The position numbers were made by a program, and so were the translations under genes. A stretch of DNA of 64,000 nucleotides, from positions 310,001-374,000 of the forward strand of contig NZ_JAUSZZ010000001.1 in NCBI RefSeq assembly GCF_030818075.1. The letters run 5' to 3'. Positions 35,416 to 43,685 of the stretch are shown piece after piece. Every line of letters begins with the position of its first letter. Position 1 is the first letter of the stretch. The DNA comes from Microbacterium proteolyticum (lineage in GTDB: Bacteria > Actinomycetota > Actinomycetes > Actinomycetales > Microbacteriaceae). The notes below the pieces were generated by a model. It searched no databases, was not told where the DNA came from, and was given only the letters and a program-made list of their open reading frames with translations.

Positions 35416-35885
35416 CCCCTCTGCGCATCGTCGTCGGCTCCGACGACGCCGGCTACGACTACAAGACCGCGCTCAAGGCAGACCTCCAGAACGACCCGCG
35501 GGTCGAGGTCGTCGATGATGTCGGCGTCGCGGATGACGGACACACGGCCTATCCGGTGATCGCCGTCGAGGCGGCCGAGCGTGTCGCCCGCGGCGAGGCG
35601 GACCGCGCCCTGCTCATCTGCGGCACGGGCCTGGGTGTCGCCATCGCGGCGAACAAGGTGCCCGGCATCCGGGCCGTGACCGCCCACGACAGCTTCTCGG
35701 TCGAGCGCGGCGTGCTGTCGAACAATGCCCAGGTGCTCACGCTCGGACAGCGGGTCATCGGTCTCGAATTGGCGCGTCGACTCGTTCGGGAATGGCTCTC
35801 GTACACGTTCGACGAGTCGTCGGCCTCCGCGGAGAAGGTACGCATCCTCTCGCAGTACGAGAACAGAGACGACCGGGACTCGTGA
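35412..35885 (+). CDS. RpiB/LacAB family isomerase, probably erythrulose-4-phosphate isomerase (DerI/EryI type)
   Basis: A 157-residue member of the ribose-5-phosphate isomerase B family. [16 protein letters not shown] (active-site Asp), [21 protein letters not shown] with the catalytic Cys, and [29 protein letters not shown] are present. In tetritol catabolism RpiB homologues convert D-erythrulose 4-phosphate to D-erythrose 4-phosphate. Its ATG overlaps the kinase stop, and its stop overlaps the TpiA-type start, so all three are made together. Confidence 0.88.
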   Translation: MTPLRIVVGSDDAGYDYKTALKADLQNDPRVEVVDDVGVADDGHTAYPVIAVEAAERVARGEADRALLICGTGLGVAIAANKVPGIRAVTAHDSFSVERGVLSNNAQVLTLGQRVIGLELARRLVREWLSYTFDESSASAEKVRILSQYENRDDRDS

Positions 35886-36649
35886 GCGTGGCCCCTGTCG
35901 TCGTCGCCGTCAGTTTCAAGGCGTATCTTTCCCACGCCACGGCGATCGACTGGGTTCGGGCGGTGGCCGGCGCACCGATTCCTCACGGGGTCGAGGTCGT
36001 CGTCTTCCCCTCGTTCCTGTCGATCCCCGGCGCGGTCGACGCCGCCGGGGGGCGGCTCTCCATCGGCGCGCAGAACCTGCACTCCGCGGAGGGGGGCGCG
36101 TTCACCGGCGAGGTGACGGCCCCTCAGATCCGGGAGGTGGGATGCCGGTACGTCGAGATCGGGCACGCGGAGCGCGAAAACCTCTTCGGTGAGACGGAGG
36201 CCGACATCGTCGAGAAGATCCGCCTTGCGCAGCGGCACGGATTGATCCCCCTGCTCTGCGTCGGCGAGCCGACCCCCGGTTCGGCCGCGGATGCCGCGGC
36301 CTGGTGCCGCGAGAAGGTCGCGCGCATGCTGCGCGCCGCGCAGTTCGCCGGGGACATCGTTGTGGCGTACGAGCCCGTCTGGGCGATCGGTGCCGAGCGC
36401 CCCGCTGACCCCGCGCACGTCCGTACCGTCGCGGCGGCATTGCGCGAAGCCCTCTCGACGGCGGTGCCGAGCGGTCGGAGCGCCCGTGTCATCTACGGCG
36501 GCGCCGCCGGGGAGGGCACGCTCCCCGAGCTCCGGGGTGACGTCGACGGGGTCTTCCTGGGCCGCTTCGCCCACGATCCCGCTGCCATGAGGCGGATCCT
36601 GGCGGAGGCCGCCGACAGCGCCGTCGCCGCGTTCGAGATCCGCGGCTGA
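35882..36649 (+). CDS. Triosephosphate-isomerase-like enzyme, probably L-erythrulose-1-phosphate isomerase (LerI/EryH type)
   Basis: A 255-residue TIM barrel. The catalytic residues are Lys13 (VSFKAYL instead of the usual NWK), His95 ([14 protein letters not shown], where TpiA normally has IGHSER) and Glu164 ([10 protein letters not shown]). Phosphate is held by IYGGAAGEG. The altered KAY and GHAERE contexts are those of EryH/LerI-type isomerases of erythrulose 1-phosphate rather than glycolytic TpiA. The GTG start overlaps the RpiB-type stop (GTGA). Confidence 0.85.
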   Translation: MSVAPVVVAVSFKAYLSHATAIDWVRAVAGAPIPHGVEVVVFPSFLSIPGAVDAAGGRLSIGAQNLHSAEGGAFTGEVTAPQIREVGCRYVEIGHAERENLFGETEADIVEKIRLAQRHGLIPLLCVGEPTPGSAADAAAWCREKVARMLRAAQFAGDIVVAYEPVWAIGAERPADPAHVRTVAAALREALSTAVPSGRSARVIYGGAAGEGTLPELRGDVDGVFLGRFAHDPAAMRRILAEAADSAVAAFEIRG

Positions 36650-36763
36650 AGGGACCCCTCCGTGTCGCGCCGGATCGATGCTTCGGTTGTCGGCGCACAC
36701 TGGTCCGCGGCGGGCAGCACGGTGCCGGGCCGCGGCCCGCGTTCCCGACAGGGCGAGGCGGCG

Positions 36764-36788
36764 TGGATGCCGGGGTGCCCGGCATCCA
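36764..36788. terminator. Terminator hairpin between convergent genes
   Basis: TGGATGCCGGG at 36764-36774 pairs exactly with CCCGGCATCCA at 36778-36788 over a GTG loop, placed between the end of the isomerase gene and the end of the M15 peptidase gene. Confidence 0.7.
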
Positions 36789-36791
36789 TCG

Positions 36792-37964
36792 TCAATACGT
36801 CGGAGCGGCGGGCAGGCCGAAGAATTCCTCGAGCGTGGTGTAGCCGCCCTCGTGGTAGGCGCGGGCGAGCTCGGGGCCGATGTAGCGCAGGTGCCACGCC
36901 TCGGGCTCGTAGCCGCTGACGCTCTCGCGCCCCTCGGCGTAGCGCGTGATGAAGCCGAACTCCCAGGCGTGATCGCGTACCCACGCGCCCTGCGGTGAAC
37001 CCGCCACGTCGTCGAGGGTCGCGCACGAGCCGTCGCACGGCACGATGTCGACGGCCAGTCCCGTCTGGTGTTCGCTGAAGCCGGCACGCGCGCTCTCGCG
37101 ATCCGCTTCCTCGACCCCACCCACCGAGACGCGGCCGGCGTACGTCGACTGCTGCGTCGAGTAGGAGCGGAAGGCGCTGAGGTATCCGATCTCACCCGCC
37201 CCGGCGTCGGAGGCGGCACGCACCATCTCGGTCAGCGCACCCGCCGCCCGTGCCCGGAGCGCCGAATCTTCGAGGGCGCGCACGTTCGCAGGCATGACGA
37301 GGTCGCCGGCGCGGTAGTCGACCGGGTCGAGCGGGCGTTGCTTGTTGACGACGACCCATTCACGGTTCGGGTCCGACAACGACACGCACGGCGCGATCCC
37401 GGATGCCACCGCTGCGCGGAAGGCGCTTCCGCCCCCGGCGGCCGCGATGACGGCGGTGTCGTCGCCCGACGCCAGAGCCGCGGTGAACGCCGGGTCGTCG
37501 CAGGGAGTGGCGGTCGCGGCGACGGCCGCGAGCTGCGGAACGGGAAGACCTCCGGCGGGGACGGCGGGTGGGCCCTGGACAACGGTCGTCGTCGCCTCCC
37601 CCGGCGCCGCCTCGCCCTCGTCGCGCCCGCCCGCGGTCGCGGCGGCGCCGATGGCGACGACCCCCGCCACCGCGACCACGACGGCGGCCGCCAGCACGCT
37701 CGCGCGGCGACGTCGGACGGCGAGGGGCAGCCCACGCGCGGCCACGAGCGCCCGGATGCCGGAAGGTGTCGTCGTGACCGCCCTCCGCTCGCGACGGGTC
37801 GGGCCGTCGGCGGCGGCGACCTCGTCGGGCGAGACCTCGGCGGGTGAGACCTCGGCGGGTGCGGCGGACTGCACCGGCAACGCCGCCGTCGCCAATCGCT
37901 CGGCCTCCGCGCGCGCGGCGCGGCGGGGCGAGAGCTCGGGATCGGGGGGAATCACTCGACCCAT
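36792..37964 (-). CDS. M15 family D-alanyl-D-alanine carboxypeptidase
   Basis: A 390-residue membrane-anchored enzyme. A cytoplasmic, charged N-terminus of about 90 residues leads to one membrane helix (about 93-115), a linker, then the VanY/M15B domain: LDPVDYRAGDLVMPANVR, SAFRSYSTQQSTY, the zinc motif SEHQTGLAVDIVPC and EAWHLRYIGPELA. It trims peptidoglycan stem peptides outside the cell. The ATG at 37964 follows GGGAGA and is preferred to far-upstream starts, whose translation looks random. Confidence 0.9.
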   Translation of the reverse strand: MGRVIPPDPELSPRRAARAEAERLATAALPVQSAAPAEVSPAEVSPDEVAAADGPTRRERRAVTTTPSGIRALVAARGLPLAVRRRRASVLAAAVVVAVAGVVAIGAAATAGGRDEGEAAPGEATTTVVQGPPAVPAGGLPVPQLAAVAATATPCDDPAFTAALASGDDTAVIAAAGGGSAFRAAVASGIAPCVSLSDPNREWVVVNKQRPLDPVDYRAGDLVMPANVRALEDSALRARAAGALTEMVRAASDAGAGEIGYLSAFRSYSTQQSTYAGRVSVGGVEEADRESARAGFSEHQTGLAVDIVPCDGSCATLDDVAGSPQGAWVRDHAWEFGFITRYAEGRESVSGYEPEAWHLRYIGPELARAYHEGGYTTLEEFFGLPAAPTY

Positions 37965-38079
37965 TCTCCCGTGGCAGGCCCGACGGGTCGAGCCCACCAC
38001 CGGGACGCGGTCGCACGGCGCTTGCCCGACGGCCGTGTTGTCGGCAGGCTGAGGACGCCGAGACCGAACCGGAGGGACC

Positions 38080-39798
38080 ATGCTCGACGAGGACGACCGA
38101 CGCCTCATGCACGCCGTCCACGCGTATCTGCAAGACATGCATCGCATCGTCCAGTCCGACTCCGCCGGCCATCTCTCGCCCCTGGGCGACGAACTGAGCG
38201 CCCACCTCGGGGTCGACGCCCTCACCCTCCCCGTCACGACCGAGTCGCTGCCCGCGCACCGTTACGTCGACGCCGACATCGCCCTCGACGAGCTCATGGC
38301 GCGGTGCGGCGGACGCCTGATCGGCGTGACAGGAGGCGAGCAGCGGCTGCACGTCTCGGCATCTGATCTCCTCTCCGGCGGGTACGCACACTTCGCGCCG
38401 GGCCCGGTCTCGTACGAGGTGCGCGACGTCGACGCTGATTCGCAGCGCCGGGTCGTGGCGTTCGGTGTGCGACTGCTCGTGTTCGACGGACATCCCGTGG
38501 CGATCGTCCAGCGAGCGGCGAACCCGCGGTCGATGCCGCCCCAGTCCCAGCTCGAGCTGATCGGGGCCGACGCGGATGCCACGGCGGCCGCACTCGCCGA
38601 GATCCGCCGCCTCATGGTCGAGCGGAGCGTGCTGCGCGGACAGGTGCTGTCGTTCGCGCCGACCGAATACGGACACGAAGCCGGGGCGACCTTCCTCGCC
38701 CGCCCCGAGGTCGCGGCCGACGACATCGTGCTGGGCGAGGGCGTCCTGCAGCGCATCGTCGACCACGTCGTCGGCATCGGCGACCACCGCGACGCACTCC
38801 GCGCCGCCGGACAGCATCTCAAGCGCGGCGTGCTCCTGTACGGCCCGCCTGGGACGGGGAAGACGCTCACCGTCCGCCACCTGCTCTCGCGTACGCCCGG
38901 CACGACCGCGGTCGTGCTGACCGGCTCGAGCGTCCGCTTCGTCAAGGCCGCCGCCGAGATCGCGCGCACATTCGCCCCGGCACTGGTCGTGCTCGAGGAC
39001 ATCGATCTGGTGGCGGCCGACCGCGGCTTCTCGCCCGAGCCGGTGCTCTTCGACGTGCTCGACGCGCTCGACGGGTTGGAACCGGATGCCGACATCGCTT
39101 TCGTCATGACGACCAACCACGTGCAGGTGCTCGAGGAGGCCCTGGCCGCCCGTCCGGGCCGCGTCGACCTCGGCGTCGAGATCCCACTGCCCGACGACAC
39201 CGACCGCAGACGCCTGTTCCGGCGGTACGCGCAGGGGCTGCCGCTGTCTCCGGATGCCCTGGATGCGGCCGCCGACCGCGCCTCCGGGACGACGGGATCG
39301 TTCGCGAAGGAGCTGCTTCGCGGTACGGTGCTGCGCGCGGCACTCCGTGGGGCGGAGGCGCCCGACGACGACGACCTCGCGGCGACGCTCGACGGGCTGC
39401 TCGACTCGGGCGCGGCACTGACCCGCGTGCTGCTGGGGTCGCCGCCGCAGCTCGTGCAGCGCGTCACGGCCCCGTTCGAGGAGGCACCGTTCGCCGCAAC
39501 CGGGGCCCATGCTCGGCGGCATCCAGACTCCCTTCTCGGTGGTGGACGAGCAGGTCGATCCCGTGGAGTTCCACGACGGGGCGCTCGTCGACGTGACACC
39601 GCCGACGCACGAGCTCGCCATCCCGATGCCCGTATGGCACACGGTCTACGCCACCCTCGGCAACACCGGTGCGGTCGAGCGGGTCGGGGGCGATCCGGAC
39701 GTCGCCGCCCGCTCCGATCGCATCCAGAACGCCGGGAGCACGGCCGCACGACGACACCCGGGTCCCCTCACCGCTCACGGCTGGCCGCGCGACGATGA
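38080..39798 (+). CDS. AAA family ATPase
   Basis: A cytoplasmic ATPase. An N-terminal domain of about 240 residues is followed by the AAA module: GVLLYGPPGTGKTLTVRHL (Walker A 255-262), ALVVLEDIDLV (Walker B 301-308), MTTNHVQVLEEALAARPGRVDLGVEIP with the sensor and Arg finger, and a C-terminal lid to about 470. The function is unknown; it is not part of an obvious operon. From about residue 476 (39509) the frame continues 96 codons as Arg/Gly-rich sequence that looks like out-of-frame translation and overlaps the next gene, so the natural end is probably near 39500. The ATG follows GGAGGG. Confidence 0.8.
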   Translation: MLDEDDRRLMHAVHAYLQDMHRIVQSDSAGHLSPLGDELSAHLGVDALTLPVTTESLPAHRYVDADIALDELMARCGGRLIGVTGGEQRLHVSASDLLSGGYAHFAPGPVSYEVRDVDADSQRRVVAFGVRLLVFDGHPVAIVQRAANPRSMPPQSQLELIGADADATAAALAEIRRLMVERSVLRGQVLSFAPTEYGHEAGATFLARPEVAADDIVLGEGVLQRIVDHVVGIGDHRDALRAAGQHLKRGVLLYGPPGTGKTLTVRHLLSRTPGTTAVVLTGSSVRFVKAAAEIARTFAPALVVLEDIDLVAADRGFSPEPVLFDVLDALDGLEPDADIAFVMTTNHVQVLEEALAARPGRVDLGVEIPLPDDTDRRRLFRRYAQGLPLSPDALDAAADRASGTTGSFAKELLRGTVLRAALRGAEAPDDDDLAATLDGLLDSGAALTRVLLGSPPQLVQRVTAPFEEAPFAATGAHARRHPDSLLGGGRAGRSRGVPRRGARRRDTADARARHPDARMAHGLRHPRQHRCGRAGRGRSGRRRPLRSHPERREHGRTTTPGSPHRSRLAARR

Positions 39799-39988
39799 CG
39801 CCCTGACGGTGCCGCTCGCCGACGGTGACGAGGACTTCCTCGTGGAGATCCTCGCGAGATGGCGACGAGTGAGCCTGCTGCAGGCCGTCGGAGACGACGT
39901 CGATGAGGAGACGTGGCGCGAGCAGGAGGAAGGGCTCGACGCAGACGCCCGCGCTTTGCGGTTCTTCATGGAACGGCTGCGTCACTGA
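39509..39988 (+). CDS. Hypothetical protein overlapping the end of the AAA ATPase gene
   Basis: A 159-residue frame with normal codon use and protein-like composition (acidic C-terminus, Trp/Phe distributed), no membrane segment and no domain I recognise. Only its first bases overlap plausible ATPase sequence; the other frame over 39509-39798 looks non-coding, so this is the real gene there. No ribosome binding site stands before ATG 39509 at the right distance. Either it is expressed by coupling from the ATPase frame or a one-base error separates the two frames. Confidence 0.5.
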   Translation: MLGGIQTPFSVVDEQVDPVEFHDGALVDVTPPTHELAIPMPVWHTVYATLGNTGAVERVGGDPDVAARSDRIQNAGSTAARRHPGPLTAHGWPRDDDALTVPLADGDEDFLVEILARWRRVSLLQAVGDDVDEETWREQEEGLDADARALRFFMERLRH

Positions 39989-40113
39989 CGGACGGAGGGG
40001 CACCGCCTCGGCGCGGTGACCGGGGCGCGCTCGTCCCGTGGTCCAGGTCGAACGGAGCAGTGCTCGTCCCGCGCGTGTACGAATCTGGCTGTCTTATTGC
40101 TTGCACTTGCTTA

Positions 40114-40127
40114 GAACATGTGTTCGA
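40114..40127. promoter_or_regulatory. LexA (SOS) box before the radical SAM gene
   Basis: GAAC-ATGT-GTTCGA matches the actinobacterial LexA box CGAAC-N4-GTTCG at all but one outer position (A instead of C at 40113). It lies six bases before the first credible start codon, so LexA binding would block transcription. The ATG at 40118 is inside the box and is not the start. Confidence 0.7.
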
Positions 40128-40135
40128 CTGTGATG

Positions 40136-41239
40136 ATGAGGTGGCAGGGTCAGCAGCTGGGCGTCGACGATACGGCGGCACTTCCCGGCATGGAGCGCAT
40201 GGACAATCTCGTGCGCTCGGTGACGACGCCCGAGTTCGCCGGGATGACGTTCCACGAGGTGATGGCGAAGAGCGCTCTCAACCGTGTGCCCGGCGCCTCG
40301 GCGATGCCGTTCGACTGGACGGTGAATCCGTACCGGGGCTGCACTCACCAATGCGTCTATTGCTTCGCTCGAAAGACGCATGAATATCTCGACCTCGATT
40401 ACGGCGCGGATTTCGATTCGCAGATCGTCGTCAAGATCAATGTCGCCGACGTCTTGCGGACCGAGCTGCGGCGCGGCTCCTGGGCGCGCGAACCCGTCAT
40501 GCTCGGCACGAACACCGACCCGTACCAGCGCGCTGAGGGCCGATACCGGCTCATGCCCGACATCGTGGGGGCGCTGACCGAGACCGGCACCCCGTTCTCC
40601 ATCCTCACCAAAGGCACACTGATGCGGCGGGATCTCCCGCTCCTCACCGAAGCGGCACAGCAGGTGAAGGTGACACTGGCGATGTCGATCGCCGTCTTCG
40701 ACGACGCCCTGCAGCACTCGATCGAGCCCGGCACACCGAGCGCCGAGGCGCGGCTCGACACGGTGCGCGCGGCGACGGCGGCCGGCTTCCGGGTGACGGT
40801 GTTCCTCATGCCGATCCTGCCGCACCTCACCGACTCCATCGCCGTACTCGACGACGCCCTCGCCCGCATTCGAGCGGCCGGGGCGGTACGGGTGGTCTAC
40901 GGCGCCCTGCACCTGCGCCCCGGCGCGAAGCAGTGGTTCCTGCAGTGGCTCGAGCGCGAGCACCCGCATCTCGTGTCGTCGTACCGCGGGCTCTATCCCG
41001 GTGTCTCGGTCTCGGCGCCCAAGGCGTACCGCACCTGGCTGGGCAAGCGCATGCGCCCCCTGCTGCGCATGCATCGCCTCGACGGCTGGGACGAAGACGA
41101 GCACCCGCGCGGGCGGCCGCAGCCCGGCCTCGCGGCGCGCACGCCGGCGACGAGCGGCCTCGGGCCGGTGCGGAGCACGGGGACTCCGGCATCCGTTCGC
41201 CCCCGCGTGGCACCGGCGAGTGAGCCGACGCTTTTCTGA
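40136..41239 (+). CDS. Rv2578c family radical SAM protein
   Basis: A 367-residue iron-sulfur enzyme. The radical SAM cluster motif is RGCTHQCVYCFARKTHEYLD (CxxxCxxC), preceded by the family start MRWQGQQLGVDD and MPFDWTVNPYRG. VMLGTNTDPYQRAEGRYRLM and SILTKGTLMRRDLPLL are also typical of this spore-photoproduct-lyase-like family. Its reaction is unknown. A LexA box just upstream points to a DNA-damage role. I take the second of two adjacent ATG codons (40133, 40136) because homologues start MRW. The last about 40 residues are low complexity, and the gene end is copied in a tandem duplication downstream. Confidence 0.88.
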   Translation: MRWQGQQLGVDDTAALPGMERMDNLVRSVTTPEFAGMTFHEVMAKSALNRVPGASAMPFDWTVNPYRGCTHQCVYCFARKTHEYLDLDYGADFDSQIVVKINVADVLRTELRRGSWAREPVMLGTNTDPYQRAEGRYRLMPDIVGALTETGTPFSILTKGTLMRRDLPLLTEAAQQVKVTLAMSIAVFDDALQHSIEPGTPSAEARLDTVRAATAAGFRVTVFLMPILPHLTDSIAVLDDALARIRAAGAVRVVYGALHLRPGAKQWFLQWLEREHPHLVSSYRGLYPGVSVSAPKAYRTWLGKRMRPLLRMHRLDGWDEDEHPRGRPQPGLAARTPATSGLGPVRSTGTPASVRPRVAPASEPTLF

Positions 41240-41425
41240 CGCAAAGCGCCCCGCGAGCGAGCGGGCGGTGCTGCGAACGCCGCAAGGCCCCCGCCGCGCG
41301 AAGCGACGGGACGCCCACGCCGCGCCGGCGAGCGAGCCGACGCTGTCCTGAACGCAAAGCGCCCCGCGAGCGAGCGGGCGGCGTTGCACACACCGAAAGG
41401 CCCCCGCCGCGCGAAGCGACGAGGG
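41213..41425. repeat. Imperfect tandem duplication of the radical SAM gene end (112-bp unit)
   Basis: The unit beginning CCGGCGAG at 41213, which covers the last codons and stop of the radical SAM gene, recurs at 41325 with about 85-90% identity over roughly 95 bases. Shared blocks include GAGCCGACGC, GCAAAGCGCCCCGCGAGCGA and CCCCCGCCGCGCGAAGCGAC. The second copy carries the functional hairpin at 41394-41432. Confidence 0.8.
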
Positions 41426-41432
41426 CCTTTCG
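41394..41432. terminator. Bidirectional terminator between radical SAM and helicase genes
   Basis: CGAAAGGCCC at 41394-41403 pairs perfectly with GGGCCTTTCG at 41423-41432, with a 19-base loop. It lies ten bases past the helicase stop codon, and both strands end the stem in a short T/A run, the best terminator in the window. Confidence 0.75.
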
Positions 41433-41441
41433 AGGAGGTGA

Positions 41442-43685
41442 TTACGCGGTGACGTCGGCGACCTGACGACCCGACAGCTCTTCGAGCAGATCGTCGCCCA
41501 GCTGCGCCGGCTCGAAGGGCGCCTCGATCTCGGCACGGTCGAGGAGCTCGGTCATACGACGCTGACGCTGACGCGTGATGAGCGTCACGACCGTGCCGCT
41601 GCGGCCCGCGCGGCCGGTGCGGCCCGAGCGGTGCAGGTACGTCTTGTATTCGTCGGGGGCGTCGGCCTGGATGACCAGGTCGATGTCGTCGACGTGGATG
41701 CCGCGGGCGGCGACGTCGGTGGCGACGAGCACGTTGACGCGACCCGAGGTGAGCTTCTCGAGGTTGCGCGTGCGCTTCTGCTGATTCAGATCACCGTGCA
41801 GGGCGACGGCGGCGATGCCGGCCTCGTCGAACTGCTCGGCGAGCATCTCGGCGTAGGCGCGGGTGCGGGCGAAGACGAGCGTCTTGCCGTCGCGGTCGAC
41901 GAGCGAACCGAGGATCTCGGCCTTGTCGCGGTGATCGATCACGAGCACGCGGTGATCGATGGTGCCCGAGTCCTGGTCTTCGCCGGCCACCTCGTAGACG
42001 GCGGGCTCGACGAGGAACTCGTCGACGAGAGCCGCGACCTCACGGTCGAGGGTCGCCGAGAACAGAAGCTTCTGGCTGCGGTCGGCGGTGGCGCGGAGGA
42101 TGCGCTGCACCGGCTCGAGGAAGCCGAGCTCGCACATGTGGTCGGCCTCGTCGAGCACCGCCACCTGCACCTGCGACAGGTCGAGCTTGCCCTGGTTGAG
42201 CAGGTCTTCGATGCGACCGGGCGTGCCGATGACGATGTCGACGCCCTTCTTCAGCGCGCCCACCTGGCGCGCCTGGGGAACGCCGCCGTAGACCTGCGTG
42301 GTGAACAGGCCCACGCTGCGCGCGATCACCTGGACGGTGCGGTCGATCTGCAGCGCGAGCTCGCGGGTCGGCGCGAGGATGAGGGCCTTGGGGGCCCGGC
42401 CGAACTCACGGCGCTGACCCGCCTGCGCGCGCAGGATGCTTTCGACGAGCGGCGCGCCGAACGCGATGGTCTTGCCCGAGCCGGTGCGGCCGCGGGCGAG
42501 CACGTCACGGCCCTCGAGAATCGGCTTCACCGTGGCTGCCTGGATCGGGAACGGGCTCGCCGCTCCGAGACCCTCGAGGGCCCGGACGATGTTGTCGCCG
42601 AGTCCCAGCTCGGCGAAGCCGACGCCGGTCTCGGTCGCCGCGTCCACGGCCTGCGCCTGGAGACGCTCATGGACGACGTCCACGCGCTGCTCGTGCTCGG
42701 CCGAACGCTTAGGGGTCGCGTTCCAGTCGCTCCGGCTCGGGCCGTCGGCGCGGCGCGGACGGTCATCGAACGAACGGGCGGGGCGGTCGTTGCGGTCGAA
42801 GGAACGCGCCGGGCGGTCGGCGCGGTCGAACGAACGGGCGGGACGCTCGTCACGCGCGGGACGCTCGTCACGACGGTCGAACGAACGCGCCGGACGCTCG
42901 TCGAACGAACGACGCGGGCGCTCGTCGCGATCGAAGGAACGCGCCGGGCGCTCGGTCCGGTCGAACGAACGAGCCGGACGCTCGTCACGCGCAGGACGCT
43001 CGTCACGACGATCGAACGAACGCGCAGGACGCTCGTCGAACGAACGACGCGGGCGCTCGTCGCGATCGAAGGAACGCGCCGGGCGCTCGGTCCGGTCGAA
43101 CGAACGCGCCGGACGCTCGTCACGCGCAGGACGCTCGTCACGACGATCGAACGACCGGGCCGGACGCTCGTCGAACGAACGACGCGGACGCTCGTCGCGG
43201 AACGACGGGCGGGCATCGCCGAACGAGCGGCGGGTGTCGCGGTCGACGCGCTCCCCGCGCGGAGCACGGTCGTCGCGGCCGAAGGAGCGGGTCGGGCGAT
43301 CGCTGCGGTCGAACGAACGCGCCGGACGGTCATCGCGGTCGAAGGAGCGCGCGGGGCGGTCGCCGAAAGAGCGCGCCGGGCGATCGTCGCGGCGTCCGGC
43401 CGTGGCATCCCGATCCGAACGACCGAAACGGTCATCGCGGGCGGACGTGCGGATGCTGCGGGCCTCGTCGCGGCCGGCACGGTCCGACGCGCTCCAGCGG
43501 CGCTTGTCGGGGGCGGTCTCCGCCTCGGGGCGGTAGCCGCGGTGGTTCGGGCTCTTGCTGCCGGGCTTGGCGGGACCGTCGGCACCGGGGCGGCGCTTGC
43601 GGTCCTGGAACGAGGTCTTCGCGCCGTAGCGCGGCTCGAAGTTCTTGGCGGCGCGGCCGCCGGCGGGCTTCTTGTTCTTGGGCAT
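41442..43685 (-). CDS. DEAD-box RNA helicase with a long repetitive N-terminal tail
   Basis: A 747-residue helicase. Core motifs: Q motif region ASPFPIQ, Walker A RTGSGKT (400-406), PTRELA, TPGR, DEAD (512-515), SAT (543-545), and in the second domain HGDLNQQKR and HRSGRTGRAG. It unwinds RNA in ribosome assembly or decay. Residues about 85-325 are a low-complexity Arg/Asp/Pro/Ser/Phe tail of RPARSFDR-like units, including three near-perfect 45-residue repeats at 164-298 (42792-43196). DEAD-box proteins more often carry such tails at the C-terminus. The protein start MPKNKKPAGG and the strong pattern of its codons support ATG 43685. Confidence 0.93.
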   Translation of the reverse strand: MPKNKKPAGGRAAKNFEPRYGAKTSFQDRKRRPGADGPAKPGSKSPNHRGYRPEAETAPDKRRWSASDRAGRDEARSIRTSARDDRFGRSDRDATAGRRDDRPARSFGDRPARSFDRDDRPARSFDRSDRPTRSFGRDDRAPRGERVDRDTRRSFGDARPSFRDERPRRSFDERPARSFDRRDERPARDERPARSFDRTERPARSFDRDERPRRSFDERPARSFDRRDERPARDERPARSFDRTERPARSFDRDERPRRSFDERPARSFDRRDERPARDERPARSFDRADRPARSFDRNDRPARSFDDRPRRADGPSRSDWNATPKRSAEHEQRVDVVHERLQAQAVDAATETGVGFAELGLGDNIVRALEGLGAASPFPIQAATVKPILEGRDVLARGRTGSGKTIAFGAPLVESILRAQAGQRREFGRAPKALILAPTRELALQIDRTVQVIARSVGLFTTQVYGGVPQARQVGALKKGVDIVIGTPGRIEDLLNQGKLDLSQVQVAVLDEADHMCELGFLEPVQRILRATADRSQKLLFSATLDREVAALVDEFLVEPAVYEVAGEDQDSGTIDHRVLVIDHRDKAEILGSLVDRDGKTLVFARTRAYAEMLAEQFDEAGIAAVALHGDLNQQKRTRNLEKLTSGRVNVLVATDVAARGIHVDDIDLVIQADAPDEYKTYLHRSGRTGRAGRSGTVVTLITRQRQRRMTELLDRAEIEAPFEPAQLGDDLLEELSGRQVADVTA
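42792..43196. repeat. Three tandem 135-bp repeats inside the helicase gene
   Basis: Exactly 3 x 135 bases, each encoding one 45-residue block that begins DERPRRSFDE. Copies differ by only a few bases, mainly synonymous, so the array is young or kept uniform by recombination. Unit number may vary between strains. Confidence 0.85.

Noticed and set aside
27573..36649. A citrate-use locus, because of TctABC
   Set aside because: No citrate lyase, aconitase or two-component TctDE genes are present; all linked enzymes act on sugar acids or sugar phosphates.
42792..43196. CRISPR-like repeat array
   Set aside because: The repeats are contiguous 135-base coding units without spacers, in frame with the helicase.
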